Assembly: GCA_017607445.1 (NCBI GenBank)
Contig: JAEVHH010000003.1
Span: 6,448,001 to 6,512,000, forward strand
Length of the DNA: 64,000 nucleotides
From: Histoplasma ohiense
Taxonomy: Eukaryota; Ascomycota; Eurotiomycetes; Onygenales; Ajellomycetaceae
Reading direction: 5' to 3'
The translations under genes and the position numbers were made by a program. The notes under the pieces are model-generated. The model did not search any database, was not told the DNA's origin, and was given only the letters and a program-made list of their open reading frames with translations. Below, one piece after another: positions 9,491 through 20,736 of this stretch (position 1 is the first letter of the stretch; the number at the start of each line of letters is the position of its first letter).

Positions 9491-10504
9491 ATGAACTACA
9501 AACAATTCTATGAACACCCACCACATCTGAATGTGGTGGACAACAACTTAGATCTACAAAGCATCCTTCAGCAACAGATGCTACAGATGATCAAATTGCA
9601 ATGATGACTTGCTGAGATGAGCACTTTCACATTCACTGTTCCTTCTACACCCACATCTCATGAAAAGCCCCCAAGAGAGAAGCTTTCAATTCTCAACAAA
9701 TACAAGGGAGACCTAGCACTCTACCTCATGTGGAAGTTGAAAGTGAACACCAAATTGGACATCGATGGACAAGCAATAGACTTGCTATCCAATCAGATGT
9801 GGTATATTCATAGCAGATTGGATGGTGATGCATTAGCAAAATTTCAATCCTGGATGAGTCATTGCCAGAACCACCAGCATACATCAGAGCTAGTCTTCCA
9901 ACAACTCAACTCTCTCTTCCTCAATTCTACACTTCAAGCCAAGGTGTTGAACTGGCTAAATCAAACTTGTCAGATGAATGTTGCATTGGCAACTTATCTT
10001 TCTGAATTCAATCACAAGCTTCTAGAAGCAGGTGGGCAAGACTGGAATGATGCTGTCAAGATCAATATATTGTTCAAGAACTTGAACTTTCAGTTGCATA
10101 ATTGAAATATAGAGCATTCAAAGTTCTCAACATACAGCAAATTCTGCACTGATTTTTGTCTGTTGAACAACAATCTGTCTCAGTTCCACACACTTCAAAA
10201 TCACAGAGGATTTCACTGAACAAATGTGTATATTCTGAACCACTCTGCAGCACCCCCCATCTCTGAATCAGAATCAATGAACTGAGTTTCACATATGAAT
10301 GCAAGCTGCCTGAGGATTTCTAACATCTCAGAGAAGAACATCACTGACTGAATCATCAGAAAAGTCTGCATACACTGTGACAAGTCAGAGCACTTTGCAA
10401 ACCAATGTCTGAATGTGATTGCTCTGAGTAAACCCCCCACATGCGTGAACACTGTGTTGTCTGTGGATAGGCAAGAACAGGGAAAAGACAAGCTCTCACT
10501 CTAA
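9491..10504 (+). pseudogene. gag: B1 gag (337 codons, degenerate)
   Basis: ATG 9491 to TAA 10502-10504, one frame. The N-terminal Gln-rich segment ends in two TGA codons at 9602-9607. A capsid-like region follows (from about 9617, EKLSILNKYKGDLALYLMWK), then a CCHC knuckle (CIHCDKSEHFANQC, about 10368-10412). The upstream ATG 9491 is preferred because the same start and length (1014 nt) occur in B4 and B6 and, with ATG changed to ATA, in B5. Stops are TGA. The gag-pol join is -1, but no clean slippery heptamer is visible at CTCTAAAACA. Confidence 0.88.
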
Positions 10505-13500
10505 AACACAGATGAGAGCTCAAGGAGCAGAAAGCTAGCTGAAGATTCAAGCAGAAGATGCAAGCAGACACAATCATGATCTCTGTCATTGTAAATAGCT
10601 TAGTCAACATACAAGCAATGATAGACAGTGGTTTCCTTCACTACACTCTTATAGACACTCAGCTGATCAAGAAGCATAAGCTCCAGTGTATCCCCTTTCT
10701 CAAACCATGTAAGCTCAGTGAATTTGACAGCCTCAGAGGATCCGCCTCCTACAACATGGTAAGATTTAATGTCAACATAGAAGAACACAAGAAAAAGAAC
10801 ATATATGCATACAAAATACAAGACCTTGAGTACAATCTAATGCTTGATCTATCATGGCTCACAGAATTTGGAACCTTGTTGAACACATGCAACCACTGTC
10901 TTATTTTCTCAGAAGGCAATCATGTTTACAAGAAGAATGTTGATAGAACTGCTGATCTCACTCAGATATCAGTGAAAGCATACAAACTACTAACCCACCA
11001 AGCACATGAGAAGAAGAACATCCAAGTGTTCACTGCTAGCATGACAGATATCAAGAAAGTGTTAGAAAAGTTAGAATCTAAAGATCTCAAGAAACCACAC
11101 AAGGAACTACTCAAATCATATAAAGACTTCACAGACATGTTCAATGAGAAAGAAGCTGAAAAGCTTCCCCCTCACTGAGGACCCAGTATAGATCATACAA
11201 TCAAGCTTATCAAGAAAGACAGTAAGAACCTGCAACCACTCTGAAGTTCTCTCTACAGCATGTCACATAATGAGCTTCTCATTCTATGAAAAACACTCAA
11301 TGAATTACTAGACAAAGGCTTCATTCATATTAGCAACTCACCTGCTGCAGCATCTGTACTGTTTGCAAAGAAATCAGAAGATGGCTTACAATTCTGTGTT
11401 GATTATCAAAGACTCAACAAGATTACACAGAAGGACCAATATCCCCTCCCACTCATCAATGAAACACTCAAACAGATAGAAAAAGCAAAATGATTTATGA
11501 AACTTAACATCTCTGCAGCCTTCTACAAGATAAGAATTAATGAAGGTGATGAATGGCTAACTGCCTTTCATACACATTACAGATTATACAAATGGACAGT
11601 GACCCTCTTTGAATTAGTGAATGCTCTGAGTACATTTCAGAAATACATTAACTGGGCTCTACAAGATCTGCTCAATGAGATTGCTTCAGTGTATATGGAC
11701 AATATCTTGATCTTCACTGATGGATCACTCACTGAGCACTGTAAGCACATACAACAAGTTCTTGACCATCTACAAAAAGCTGAACTGCAAGTGGACATTG
11801 ACAAATGTGACTTTGAGATCAAGTCTACAACCTATCTAGAATTCATCATCAAAGCTGAAAAAGATGTATATATGAATTCTAAGAAGGTGGAAGCAATCCT
11901 CAACTGAAAGGCATCAGTCTCAGTAAAAGAGACTAGAAGCTTTCTAGAGTTTGTCAACTTCTATCAAAGATTTATCAAGGACTTCTCTGATATTGTACAA
12001 CCACTAACAGATCTGACTCGGAAAGACACTGTATTTCAATGAACTGATGAAGTGGATGCAGCATTCAAAAAGCTGAAGCATATGTTCACAAGTGCTCTGA
12101 TGCTGCAATCATTCAATTCAGATAAGCATACAATTCTCGAAACAGACACCTCAGATTATATAGTAGATGAGGCACTGATGCAATATAACAACAAAGATGT
12201 TCTACAATCTTGTGCCTTCATCTTGAAAAAGATGTCACTCACTGAATGCAACTACAAGATCTACAACAAGGAGCTTCTAGCAATCATATAATGTCTCAAA
12301 GAATGAGAATCTGAACTCATGAGTGTTGAGAGGTTTGAGATTGTTACTGATCATAAGAATCTAGAGTACTTCACAACCACTTATAAACTCACTGAGAGGC
12401 ATATGCATTGATCATTGTTCCTTAGCTGTTTTTCATTCACAATTCATTATCAATCTGAAGTAGAGAACACTCTTGTGAATGCTCTGTCCCACTGAGAATA
12501 AGATATGCCATCTGATGACTTGGATGACAGATGGAAACACTGAGAGCATCAGTTAATCAACTCTGCAATTATAGAAAGTTCTACACAATCAGATGAACCT
12601 CACATACATATCAACCAGTTCTGAGCTCAAGAACCCTCACTTGAAGAACAATGGAGACTAGCAGCAGAGGCAGATGAATTCTGACAACAAGTCACTGAAG
12701 TCATACAAAGCAAAGCACCTCAATTCCTCACAGATGTATATCCAAGAATGGATATCTCAGCATATTCAATCAACAATGACAACTGCTTACACTTTTGAGA
12801 TAGATGATGAGTTCTCAATTCAGAATCTCTATGAACACAGATCATGCAAGAAATTCATGACTTGCTGATGATCAGACACTCAGAACATGAAATCATGTAC
12901 AACATCATCACTCAAGAATTCTACTGATCAGATATGTCAAAAGACATACACTGATTTGTACACAACTGTGATCACTGCAGCTCAGTGACAGCATGATATG
13001 AATGCTGAAAAGAAATGCTGAAGCTCTTATCTATCTCTGATCAAACTTGATGTGATATAGCTATCAATTTTGCAGTTTTCTTACTCAAAAGTGGAGGTTC
13101 TATGAACATTCTAGTCATTGTTGATCAACTCAGCAAGGATGTAATACTACAGCTCTGTGATAAGATGAATGCTGAAGTAGTTGCAGATGCCTTCATCAGA
13201 AGCTCATTCTATCATATACATGATCTGCCTTCATTCATTGTGTCAGATAGAGGCAGTCAATTTGTCAGTGCACTCTGGGCCCATGTATGCCAATTATTAA
13301 GAATTGAATGAAAGTTATCAACAGCATACCACTCAGAGACTGATGGAGCTACTGAGAGAATGATACAAACAGTAAAGAACATCCTCTGTAAGTTCTGCAA
13401 TTACACACAAAACAACTGGAGCAATCTGCTGCCACACATTGAGATTGTGATTAACAGTTGAGATTCTGCTACAACAGATGTAAGCTCATTCTTTTTTCTA

Positions 13501-14136
13501 CATGAATACAACTTAGAGGTTCTGAACTTCTCTGAGACTCTCTGAGAAACCACATACACCCACAGCCTCATACAGATGGCAGAGAACATTGTGAGCAAGC
13601 TGAAGAAAGCTTATGAATGAGCAGAAGCTTCAATGATCAGCATTCAGCAAGATTACAAGAATCAAGCAAACATCAGAAGAAGTTCTGCAATCTGATATTA
13701 TGTAGAAGACAAAGTCTGGCTGGATCTCAAGAACATAAGAATAGACCACCTCTCACATATACTAGATTACCATCACACCAAGTATACAGTGAAGAAAGTG
13801 CTAGGCATACATAATTATCAACTTGACACCTCATCTGGCATCCACAACATCTTTCATATAAACCTGCTCTGATCCACAGCTGAGGATCCATTCCCCTCAC
13901 AGAGAACCTCCAATTGACAGTCATCTGTCATTGTAGAAGAAGACAACAAACTCAAGTGAGAAATCAAAGCAATCCTTGATAATAGAATCAACTGCCACTG
14001 CTGTGAATATCTCATCAAATGGGTAGAATACAATCATCCGACCTGGGAACCTGTGTCTGCCTTGGAGGACACCACCACACTCGACATCTACGAGTCCTCA
14101 CTCACCCCAGTAGGGGGGGATAATGTGATGGATTAG
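10504..14136 (+). pseudogene. pol: B1 pol: protease-RT-RNaseH-integrase-chromodomain (degenerate)
   Basis: 3633 nt in the -1 frame relative to gag, ending TAG 14134-14136 inside the 3' LTR. Protease has the intact DSG triad (MIDSGFLH, 10618-10641). RT spans about 11270-11910; its YxDD box reads YMDN (11692-11703), so an essential Asp is lost. RNase H follows (about 12050-12500). Integrase has the HHCC region (HSEHE... CDHC, about 12870-12985), a catalytic core (first Asp changed in AINFAV; SDRGSQF and ETDGATE kept, about 13060-13350) and a chromodomain (EYLIKWVEYNHPTWEP, about 13990-14060). Many TGA stops replace Arg and Trp. Identical in length to B2-B6. Confidence 0.92.
14110..14123 (+). 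promoter_or_regulatory. B1 polypurine tract
   Basis: GTAGGGGGGGATAA precedes the 3' LTR TGTGATGG. The other B copies read GTAGAGGGGGATAA-like sequence. It overlaps the last pol codons. Confidence 0.8.
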
Positions 14137-14720
14137 CATCCATTAGTAATTAACTTATGCAATCAACTCTTCTTCTGCACCCACTCATTTCTGGCTGTTG
14201 TCATCTCATGTAATCCTTGATGTTCTTCCACTCCATGCTCTGCACTTGTGTAGTTTCTAACAATTCTTTCATATAGCTCTTAACATTCTTCCATTTCATA
14301 CTCTGCACTTGTATAGTCTCTAACAATTCTTCTGCATAGCTTCTTACATTCTTTCACTCTGTGTTCTGTACTTGTATAGTCTCTAATGATTCTTCTGCAT
14401 AGCTTCTTACATTCTCTCACTCTGTGTTCCACATTTATATAGTCTCTAACAATTCTTCTGTGTAGCTTTCAATGATTCCTCCATCCCACATTCTGCACTT
14501 GTGTAGCTTCTAACAATTCTTACACATACCTCTTAATATTCTTCCACTCTGCACTTCACTGTGAAGCAGCTTCTGATATTCTTCCACTCTGAACTTTTCT
14601 CTATAAGAACCCCCTTTGTACAACCTTTTCTTCTGATTTCTTTTCTCTTTCTTTCCTTAATCAATTCGTAATCTGTAATTAGGATAGTATCAAATCGTTA
14701 ATCAAAGTACGCCCGTTACA
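14124..14720 (+). repeat. B1 3' LTR
   Basis: 597 bp, ends CGCCCGTTACA with its CpGs intact, while the 5' LTR ends CATTCATTACA. Followed by GAAAA at 14721-14725. Confidence 0.95.
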
Positions 14721-15644
14721 GAAAATGTGTTTATCTGCAAGATAAAAAAGCTCAAACTGATAGATTGTATTTTGAATATATTCATTGATAACATTTTTTG
14801 ATAACAATTCTATTGTCTAATTGATTAGCAGACTTCTGAAGAGAATCAGAGTATTGAGATCTTGTTTAGATCTCATATACATTCAATGATTCAGAATATT
14901 GAGAAGACAGTATTACTTTCTGAGTATGCTAATTTGCTTACTGCAGAGATAGAATCTGAGACAGCAGATCAGAAGATGCAGAACTTTGAAGCTTAAATGA
15001 ATCTGATAAAAAAAGAGAAGAGTTCTTTCTCATCTGAGAAGATAGCTGAGAAGGGTTTTGAGGTGATTGTTTTCTCAGATAAGAAGAAGAAGAAGAGAGA
15101 GAAGAAGAAAGAGAAGAATTGAATTATAGAGAATGAAGAGAAAAAGAAAGAAAAGAAAAAAAAGAAGAAGAAAAAGAAAAAAGTCAAAGAAAAAGAGAAA
15201 ATAATCTAAAAAAAATTTTTTTTTTATATGTTTATTTTTTAATATTTTTGTTAAATTAATTGTATTATTATCTGTCAGAGATTACAAATTTTTTATTTGA
15301 TATTTTACATTATACAATTCTTTGTTGTGAGAATATATTATTGTAGTGATATTATGCTCATGATATATATATATATATATGTATACTGTAAGATGTGTGT
15401 GACTTTATATATAGTATCGGTAAACAATGAAAGATGATAAATTCATACTGCGGAATTGTGATATATTAGAGATAGATAATATATCTAATGAATCAACTTT
15501 TCAATATTTATAAACCTTAATAATATCTTTAATATTTTAATTATCATTCTTTTCTATTTTATCATAATTTTGTTGTTTTTTATAAATATATTCTACTAGT
15601 GTTCTAACCAATTAGAGTGGGTTAATGAAAAGAGAGTAAAAAAA
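14721..15644 (+). pseudogene. Degenerate coding relic, right part, then AT-rich spacer
   Basis: Continues the frame broken by B1. A possible intron (GTATTTTG at about 14768 to TGATTAG at about 14829) leads into an exon-like run (SEENQSIEILFRSHIHSM...) ending TAA near 14996. Then comes a purine-rich Lys/Glu-coding tract (15078-15205) and AT-rich non-coding DNA with a (TA)n run at about 15363-15380. Unlike the transposons this part keeps CpGs such as ATCGG and TGCGG. Family not recognised. Confidence 0.35.
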
Positions 15645-16177
15645 TGTAACGGGCGTACTTCGATTAACAATCTAGCACTATCCTAATACAGATTATGAAT
15701 TGATTAAGGAAAGAAAGAGAAAAGAAATCAGAAGAAAAGGTCATATGAAGGGGGTTCTTATAGAGGAAGGTTTGAGGTGGAAGAATATCAGAAGCTGCTC
15801 CACAGTGGAGCGCAGAGTGGAAGAACATTAAGGGATACACATAAGAATCATTAGAAACTACACAAATGTGGAGTGTGGGGCAGGGGAATCATTGAGAGCT
15901 ACACAGAAGAATCATTAGAGACTACACAAGTGCAGAACACAGAGCAGAAGAATGTTAGAAGCTATATGGAAGAATCATTAGAGACTACACAAGCACAGAG
16001 CACAGAGCAGAAGAATGTTAAGAGCTACACAGAAGAATTGTTAGAAACTACACAAGCGCAGAGCACAGAGTGGAAGAACATCGAGGGTTACATGAGGTCA
16101 CAACAGCCAGGAACAAGCGGGTGCAGGAGAGGAGTTGGTTGCGTAAGTTAATTACTAACAGGTGCTAACCCATCACA
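15645..16177 (-). repeat. Solo B LTR (minus), 533 bp
   Basis: TGTAACGGGCGTACTTCGATTAAC... to ...CCATCACA, flanked by AAAAA on both sides (15640-15644, 16178-16182). No internal element sequence on either side, as left by LTR-LTR recombination. Contains four 63-bp repeat units. Confidence 0.9.
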
Positions 16178-16381
16178 AAAAAAACTCAACAAATTTCTTA
16201 ACTTTATTATCCTCAGAATTCATTTCACACATAATTTCTCATCATTTATATTCATCATAACAACTTCAGTAATTGCTGAATCAGAGAATTCATCATCTTC
16301 TTTAATGAAGGTTCAAGATCTTATAGAAATAAGAGTGAATCAAATGATTTATATTGTTTACAAGTTCTCACAAGATGAGCT
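16178..16381. other. Short spacer of older sequence
   Basis: 204 bp between the solo LTR and B2. A short coding-like stretch begins at ATG 16306 on the plus strand (MKVQDLIEIRVNQMIYIVYK) and is cut by B2 at 16382. Not enough to identify. Confidence 0.3.
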
Positions 16382-16915
16382 TGTAACAGATGTACTTCGA
16401 TTAACAATCTAACACTATTCTAATATAGATTACAAATTGATTAAGAAAAGAAAGAGAAAAGAAATTAGAAGAAAAGATTATACAAAAAGAGTTCTTATAG
16501 AGGGAATTTTAGAGCAGAAGAATATCAGAAGCTGCTTCACAGTGAAGTGTGAAGTGAAAGAATATTAAAAGCTACACAGAAGAATTGTTAGAAACTATAT
16601 GAGTGCAGAGTATGAAACAGAAGAATCATTGAGAGCTACACAGAAGAATCATTAGAAACTACACAAATGCAGAGTATGAAATGAGAGAATCATTGAAGAC
16701 TACACAGAAGAATTGTTAGAGACTATATAAGTGCAGAACACAGAGTGAGAGAACATTAGAAGCTATACAGAAGAATTGTTAGAAACTATACAAATGTGAA
16801 GCACAGAGTGAAAGAACATTGAGAATTATATAAGATCACAACAGCTAGAAACAAGCAGATGCAGAAGAGAAGTTGATTGTGTAAGTTAATTACTAACAGA
16901 CACTAATCCATCACA
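16382..16915 (-). repeat. B2 3' LTR
   Basis: 534 bp on the minus strand, heavily CpG-depleted (TGTAACAGATGTAC... against TGTAACGGGCGTAC... in the solo LTR). Followed by the polypurine complement TTATCCCTCTCTAC. Confidence 0.93.
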
Positions 16916-18478
16916 TTATCCCTCTCTACTGAAATGAGTGAGAACTTATAGATGTCAAGAATGATGATGTTCTTCAAAGTGAATGCAGATTCTCAGATCA
17001 GACAATCATATTCTATTCATTTGATAAAGTATTCACAGCAGCAGCAGTTGATTCTATTGTCAAGAATTGCTTCAATTTCTCACTCAAGTTCATTATCTTC
17101 TTCTACAATGGCAGATGGCTGTCAATTGAAGATTCTCTGTGAGGGGAATGAATCCTCAGCCACAGGTCAGAGCAGGTTCATATGAAAGATGTTATGAATG
17201 TCAGATGAGATGTTGAGTTGATAATTGTGTGTATCTAGCACTTTCTTCACTGTATACTTGATATGATGGTAATCTAGTGTACATAAGAGACAGTTCATTT
17301 TTATATTCTTGAGATTCAGTCAGACTTTGTCTTCTATATAATATTGAGTTGCAGAACTTCTTCTGATGTTCATTTGATTTTTGTAATTTTACTGAGCACT
17401 GATTATTGAAGCTTCTGCTCATTCACAGACTTTCTTCAACTTGCTCACAATGTTCTCTGTCATCTGTATGAGACTGTGGGTGTATGTGGTTTCTCAGAGA
17501 GTCTCAGAGAAGTTCAGAATCTTTAAGTTGTATCTGTATAGAAGAAAGAATGAGCTTACATCTGTCATGACAGAATCTCAATCATTAATCACAATTTCAA
17601 TATATGACAGCAGATTGCTTCAGTTGTCTTGTGTGTAATTGCAGAACTTACAGAGAATATTCTTTACTGTTTGTATCATTCTCTCAGTAGCTTCATCAGT
17701 CTCTGAATGATACACTGTTGATAACTTTCATTCAATTCTTAATAATTGACATACACAGACTCAAAGTGTGCTGATGAATTGACTGTCTCTATCTGACACA
17801 ATGAATGAAGATAGACTGTGTATACAATAGAACAGACTTCTAACAAAGACATCTGCAACTACTTCAGCATTCATTTTGTCACAGAACTGTAGTATTACAT
17901 TCTTGCTGAGTCAGTTGACAATGACTAGAATGTTTGTAGAACCTCCACTTTCAGATAAGAAAACTGCAAAATCAATAGCTATATCACATCAAATTCAGTT
18001 GAAAACAGATAGAAGCTTCAGCATCTCTTTTCAGTATTCATATCATATCATCACTGAGCCACAGCAATCACAGTTGCATACAAATCAGTGTATGTCTTTC
18101 AATATATCTGATCAGTAGAATTCTCAGATGACAATGTTGTACATGATTTCATATTCTGAATACTCAGTCATTAACAAGTCATGAATTTCTTGCATGATCT
18201 GTGTTTGTAGAGATTCTGAATTGAGGATCCATCATCTATCTTAAAAGTGTAAGCAATTGTCATCATCAATTGAATATGCTGAGATATCTGTTCTTGAGTA
18301 TACATCTGTGGGGAATCAAGATGCTTTACTTTGTACAGCTTTGATGATTTGCTGTCAGAATTCATCTACTTCTGCTGCTAGTCTTCATTGTTCTTTGAGT
18401 GAGGGTTCTTGAGCTTGAAACTGATTGATATGTATGCAGAGTTTGTCTGATTGTGTAGAACTTTCTATAATTGCAGAG

Positions 18479-18872
18479 TGTAACGGGCATACTTCGATTA
18501 ACGATCTAGCACTATCCTAAATACAGATTACAAATTGATTAAGGAAAGAAAGAGAAAAGAGATCAGAAGAAAAGATCATACAAAGAAGGTTCTTATAGAG
18601 AGGAGATCAGAGCAGAAGAATATCAGAAGCTGCTCCACAGTGGAGCACAGAGCAGAGTACAGAGCAGAAGAACATTGAGGATTACACAGAAGAATCATTA
18701 GAACTAAACAAACACAGAATGCAAGACAGAAGAGGTTACACAGAAGAATTGTTAGAGGCTATGTGAGCACAGAGTGCAATAACAGAGACAAGTAGATGTA
18801 CATGAGTATGAAATGTGAGACAGAAGAGGTTGGTTGTGTAAGTTAACTACTAATGAATACTAACTCATCACA
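18479..18872 (-). repeat. B3 3' LTR, short type
   Basis: TGTAACGGGCATACTTCGATTAACG... to ...CTCATCACA, 394 bp, followed by the complement of the polypurine tract (TTATCCCCCTCTACC). Confidence 0.93.
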
Positions 18873-20139
18873 TTATCCCCCTCTACCAGAGTGAGTGATG
18901 ACTTGTAGGCATCGAGGGCGGTGGTATCCTCCAAGGCGGATGCAGGTTCCCAGGTCAGATGATCATATTCTACCCATTTGACAAGGTATTCATGATGACA
19001 GTGGTTGGTTCTATCATCAAGAATTGCTTCAATCTCTCATTCAAGTTTGTTATCTTCTTCTATGATGGCAGATGGCTGTCAGTTGGAGGTTCTCTGTGAA
19101 GGGAATGAATCCTCAGCCACAGGTCAAAGCAGGTTCATATGAAAGATGTTGTGAATGTCTGATGGAGTGTTGAGTTGATAATTGTGTGTGTCTAGCATCT
19201 CTGTCACAGTATATTTGATGTGATGATAATTCAGTGTATGCAAGAGATGATCTGTCTTTATATTCTTGAGATCTAATCAGATCTTGTCTTCTATATGATA
19301 TTGAGTCACAGAACTTCTTTTGATGTTTGCTTGATCTTCATAATCTTGCTGAGCACTGATTATGGAAGCTTCTGCTCATTCATGAGCTTTCTTAAGCTTG
19401 CTCACAATGTTATCTGCCACTTGTATGAAACTGCAGGTGTACATGGTTTCTCAGAGATTCTCAGAGAAGTCTAGAATTTCTAAATTGTATCTGTGCAGAA
19501 GAAAGAATGAGCTTATACCTGTCATGACAGAGTCTCAGTCATTGATTACAATCTCAATATGTGATAGCAGATGACTTCAGTTGTTTTGTATGTAATTGCA
19601 GAACTTATGAAAAATGTTCTTTACTGTTTGTATCATTCTCTCTGTGACTCCATTGATCTCTGAGTGGTACACTGTTGACAATTTTTGTTCAATTCTTAGC
19701 AGCTGGCATACACAGATTCAGAGTGCACTGATGAATTGACTGTCTCTATCTGATACAATGAATGAAGACAGACTGTGTATATGATAGAATGGGCTTCAGA
19801 CAAAGACATCCACAACTACTTCAGCATTCATTCTGTCACAGAATTGCAGTATTACACCCTTGCTGAGACAATCAACAATGACTAGAATGTTCATAGAACC
19901 TTCACTCTCAGATAAAGAAACTGCAAAGTCAATTGCTATATCACATCAGATTCATTCAGAGATAGACAGAGGTTTCAACATCTCTTTTCATCATTCATGT
20001 CATACTGTTACTGAGCCACAGTGATTGCAATTGCATACAAATCAGTGTACATTCTTTGACATATTCAGTCAGTAGAAGTCTCAGACTACAATGCTGTACA
20101 TGATCTCACAGTCTGAATGCCCAGTCATTGGTGAGTCAT

Positions 20140-20736
20140 TGTAACGGGCGTACTTCGATTAACGATTTGATACTATCCTAATTACAGATTACGAATTGAT
20201 TAAGGAAAGAAAGAGAAAAGAAATCAGAAGAAAAGGTCATACAAAGAGGGTTCTTATAGAGGAAAGTTTGGAGTGGAAGAATATCAGAAGCCACTCCACA
20301 GTGGAGCACAGAGTGGAAGAACATTAAGAGGTACACATAAGAATTATTAGAAGTTACATGAGTGTGGAATGTGGGATGAAGAAATCATTGAGAGCTATGT
20401 GGAAGAATTGTTAGAGACTACACAAGTGCAGAACACAGAGCAGAAGAATATAAGAAGCTACACAGAAGAATCATTAGAGACTACACAAGTGTGGAACACA
20501 GAGTGAGGGAATGTAAGAAGCTATGCAGAAGAATCATTAGAGACTATATAAGTGCAGAGCACAGAGTGAAAGAATGTTAAGAGTTATACAGAAGAATCAT
20601 TAGAAACTATATGAGCACAGAGCACAGAGCAGAAGAACATCAAGAATTACATAAAATCACAACAGTCAGAAATGAGCAGATGCAGAAGAGGAGTTGATTG
20701 TGTAAGTTAATTACTAACAAATGCTAACCCATCACA
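20140..20736 (-). repeat. B4 3' LTR
   Basis: 597 bp; outer end TGTAACGGGCGTACTTCGATTAACGA keeps all CpGs, inner end CCCATCACA. Confidence 0.94.

Larger units (their letters stand above)
8499..14720 (+). mobile_element. B1: complete family B Ty3/gypsy chromovirus, 6222 bp
   Basis: Two 597-bp LTRs flanked by GAAAA (8494-8498, 14721-14725). Contains primer site, structured leader, gag, and pol that runs 13 bp into the 3' LTR. No extra gene lies between integrase and LTR, unlike A and C. It sits in the older relic sequence, not inside another retroelement in this window. Confidence 0.96.

Noticed and set aside
13617..13814. ORFs such as 13617-13814, 12674-12868 and their counterparts in other B copies
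   Set aside because: They are in the wrong frame relative to pol, with the same offset in every copy: shadows of the integrase frame.
15078..15210. Purine-rich Lys/Glu tract as a coding tail
   Set aside because: It is probably a simple repeat beyond the TAA at about 14996; no family or start codon supports a gene.
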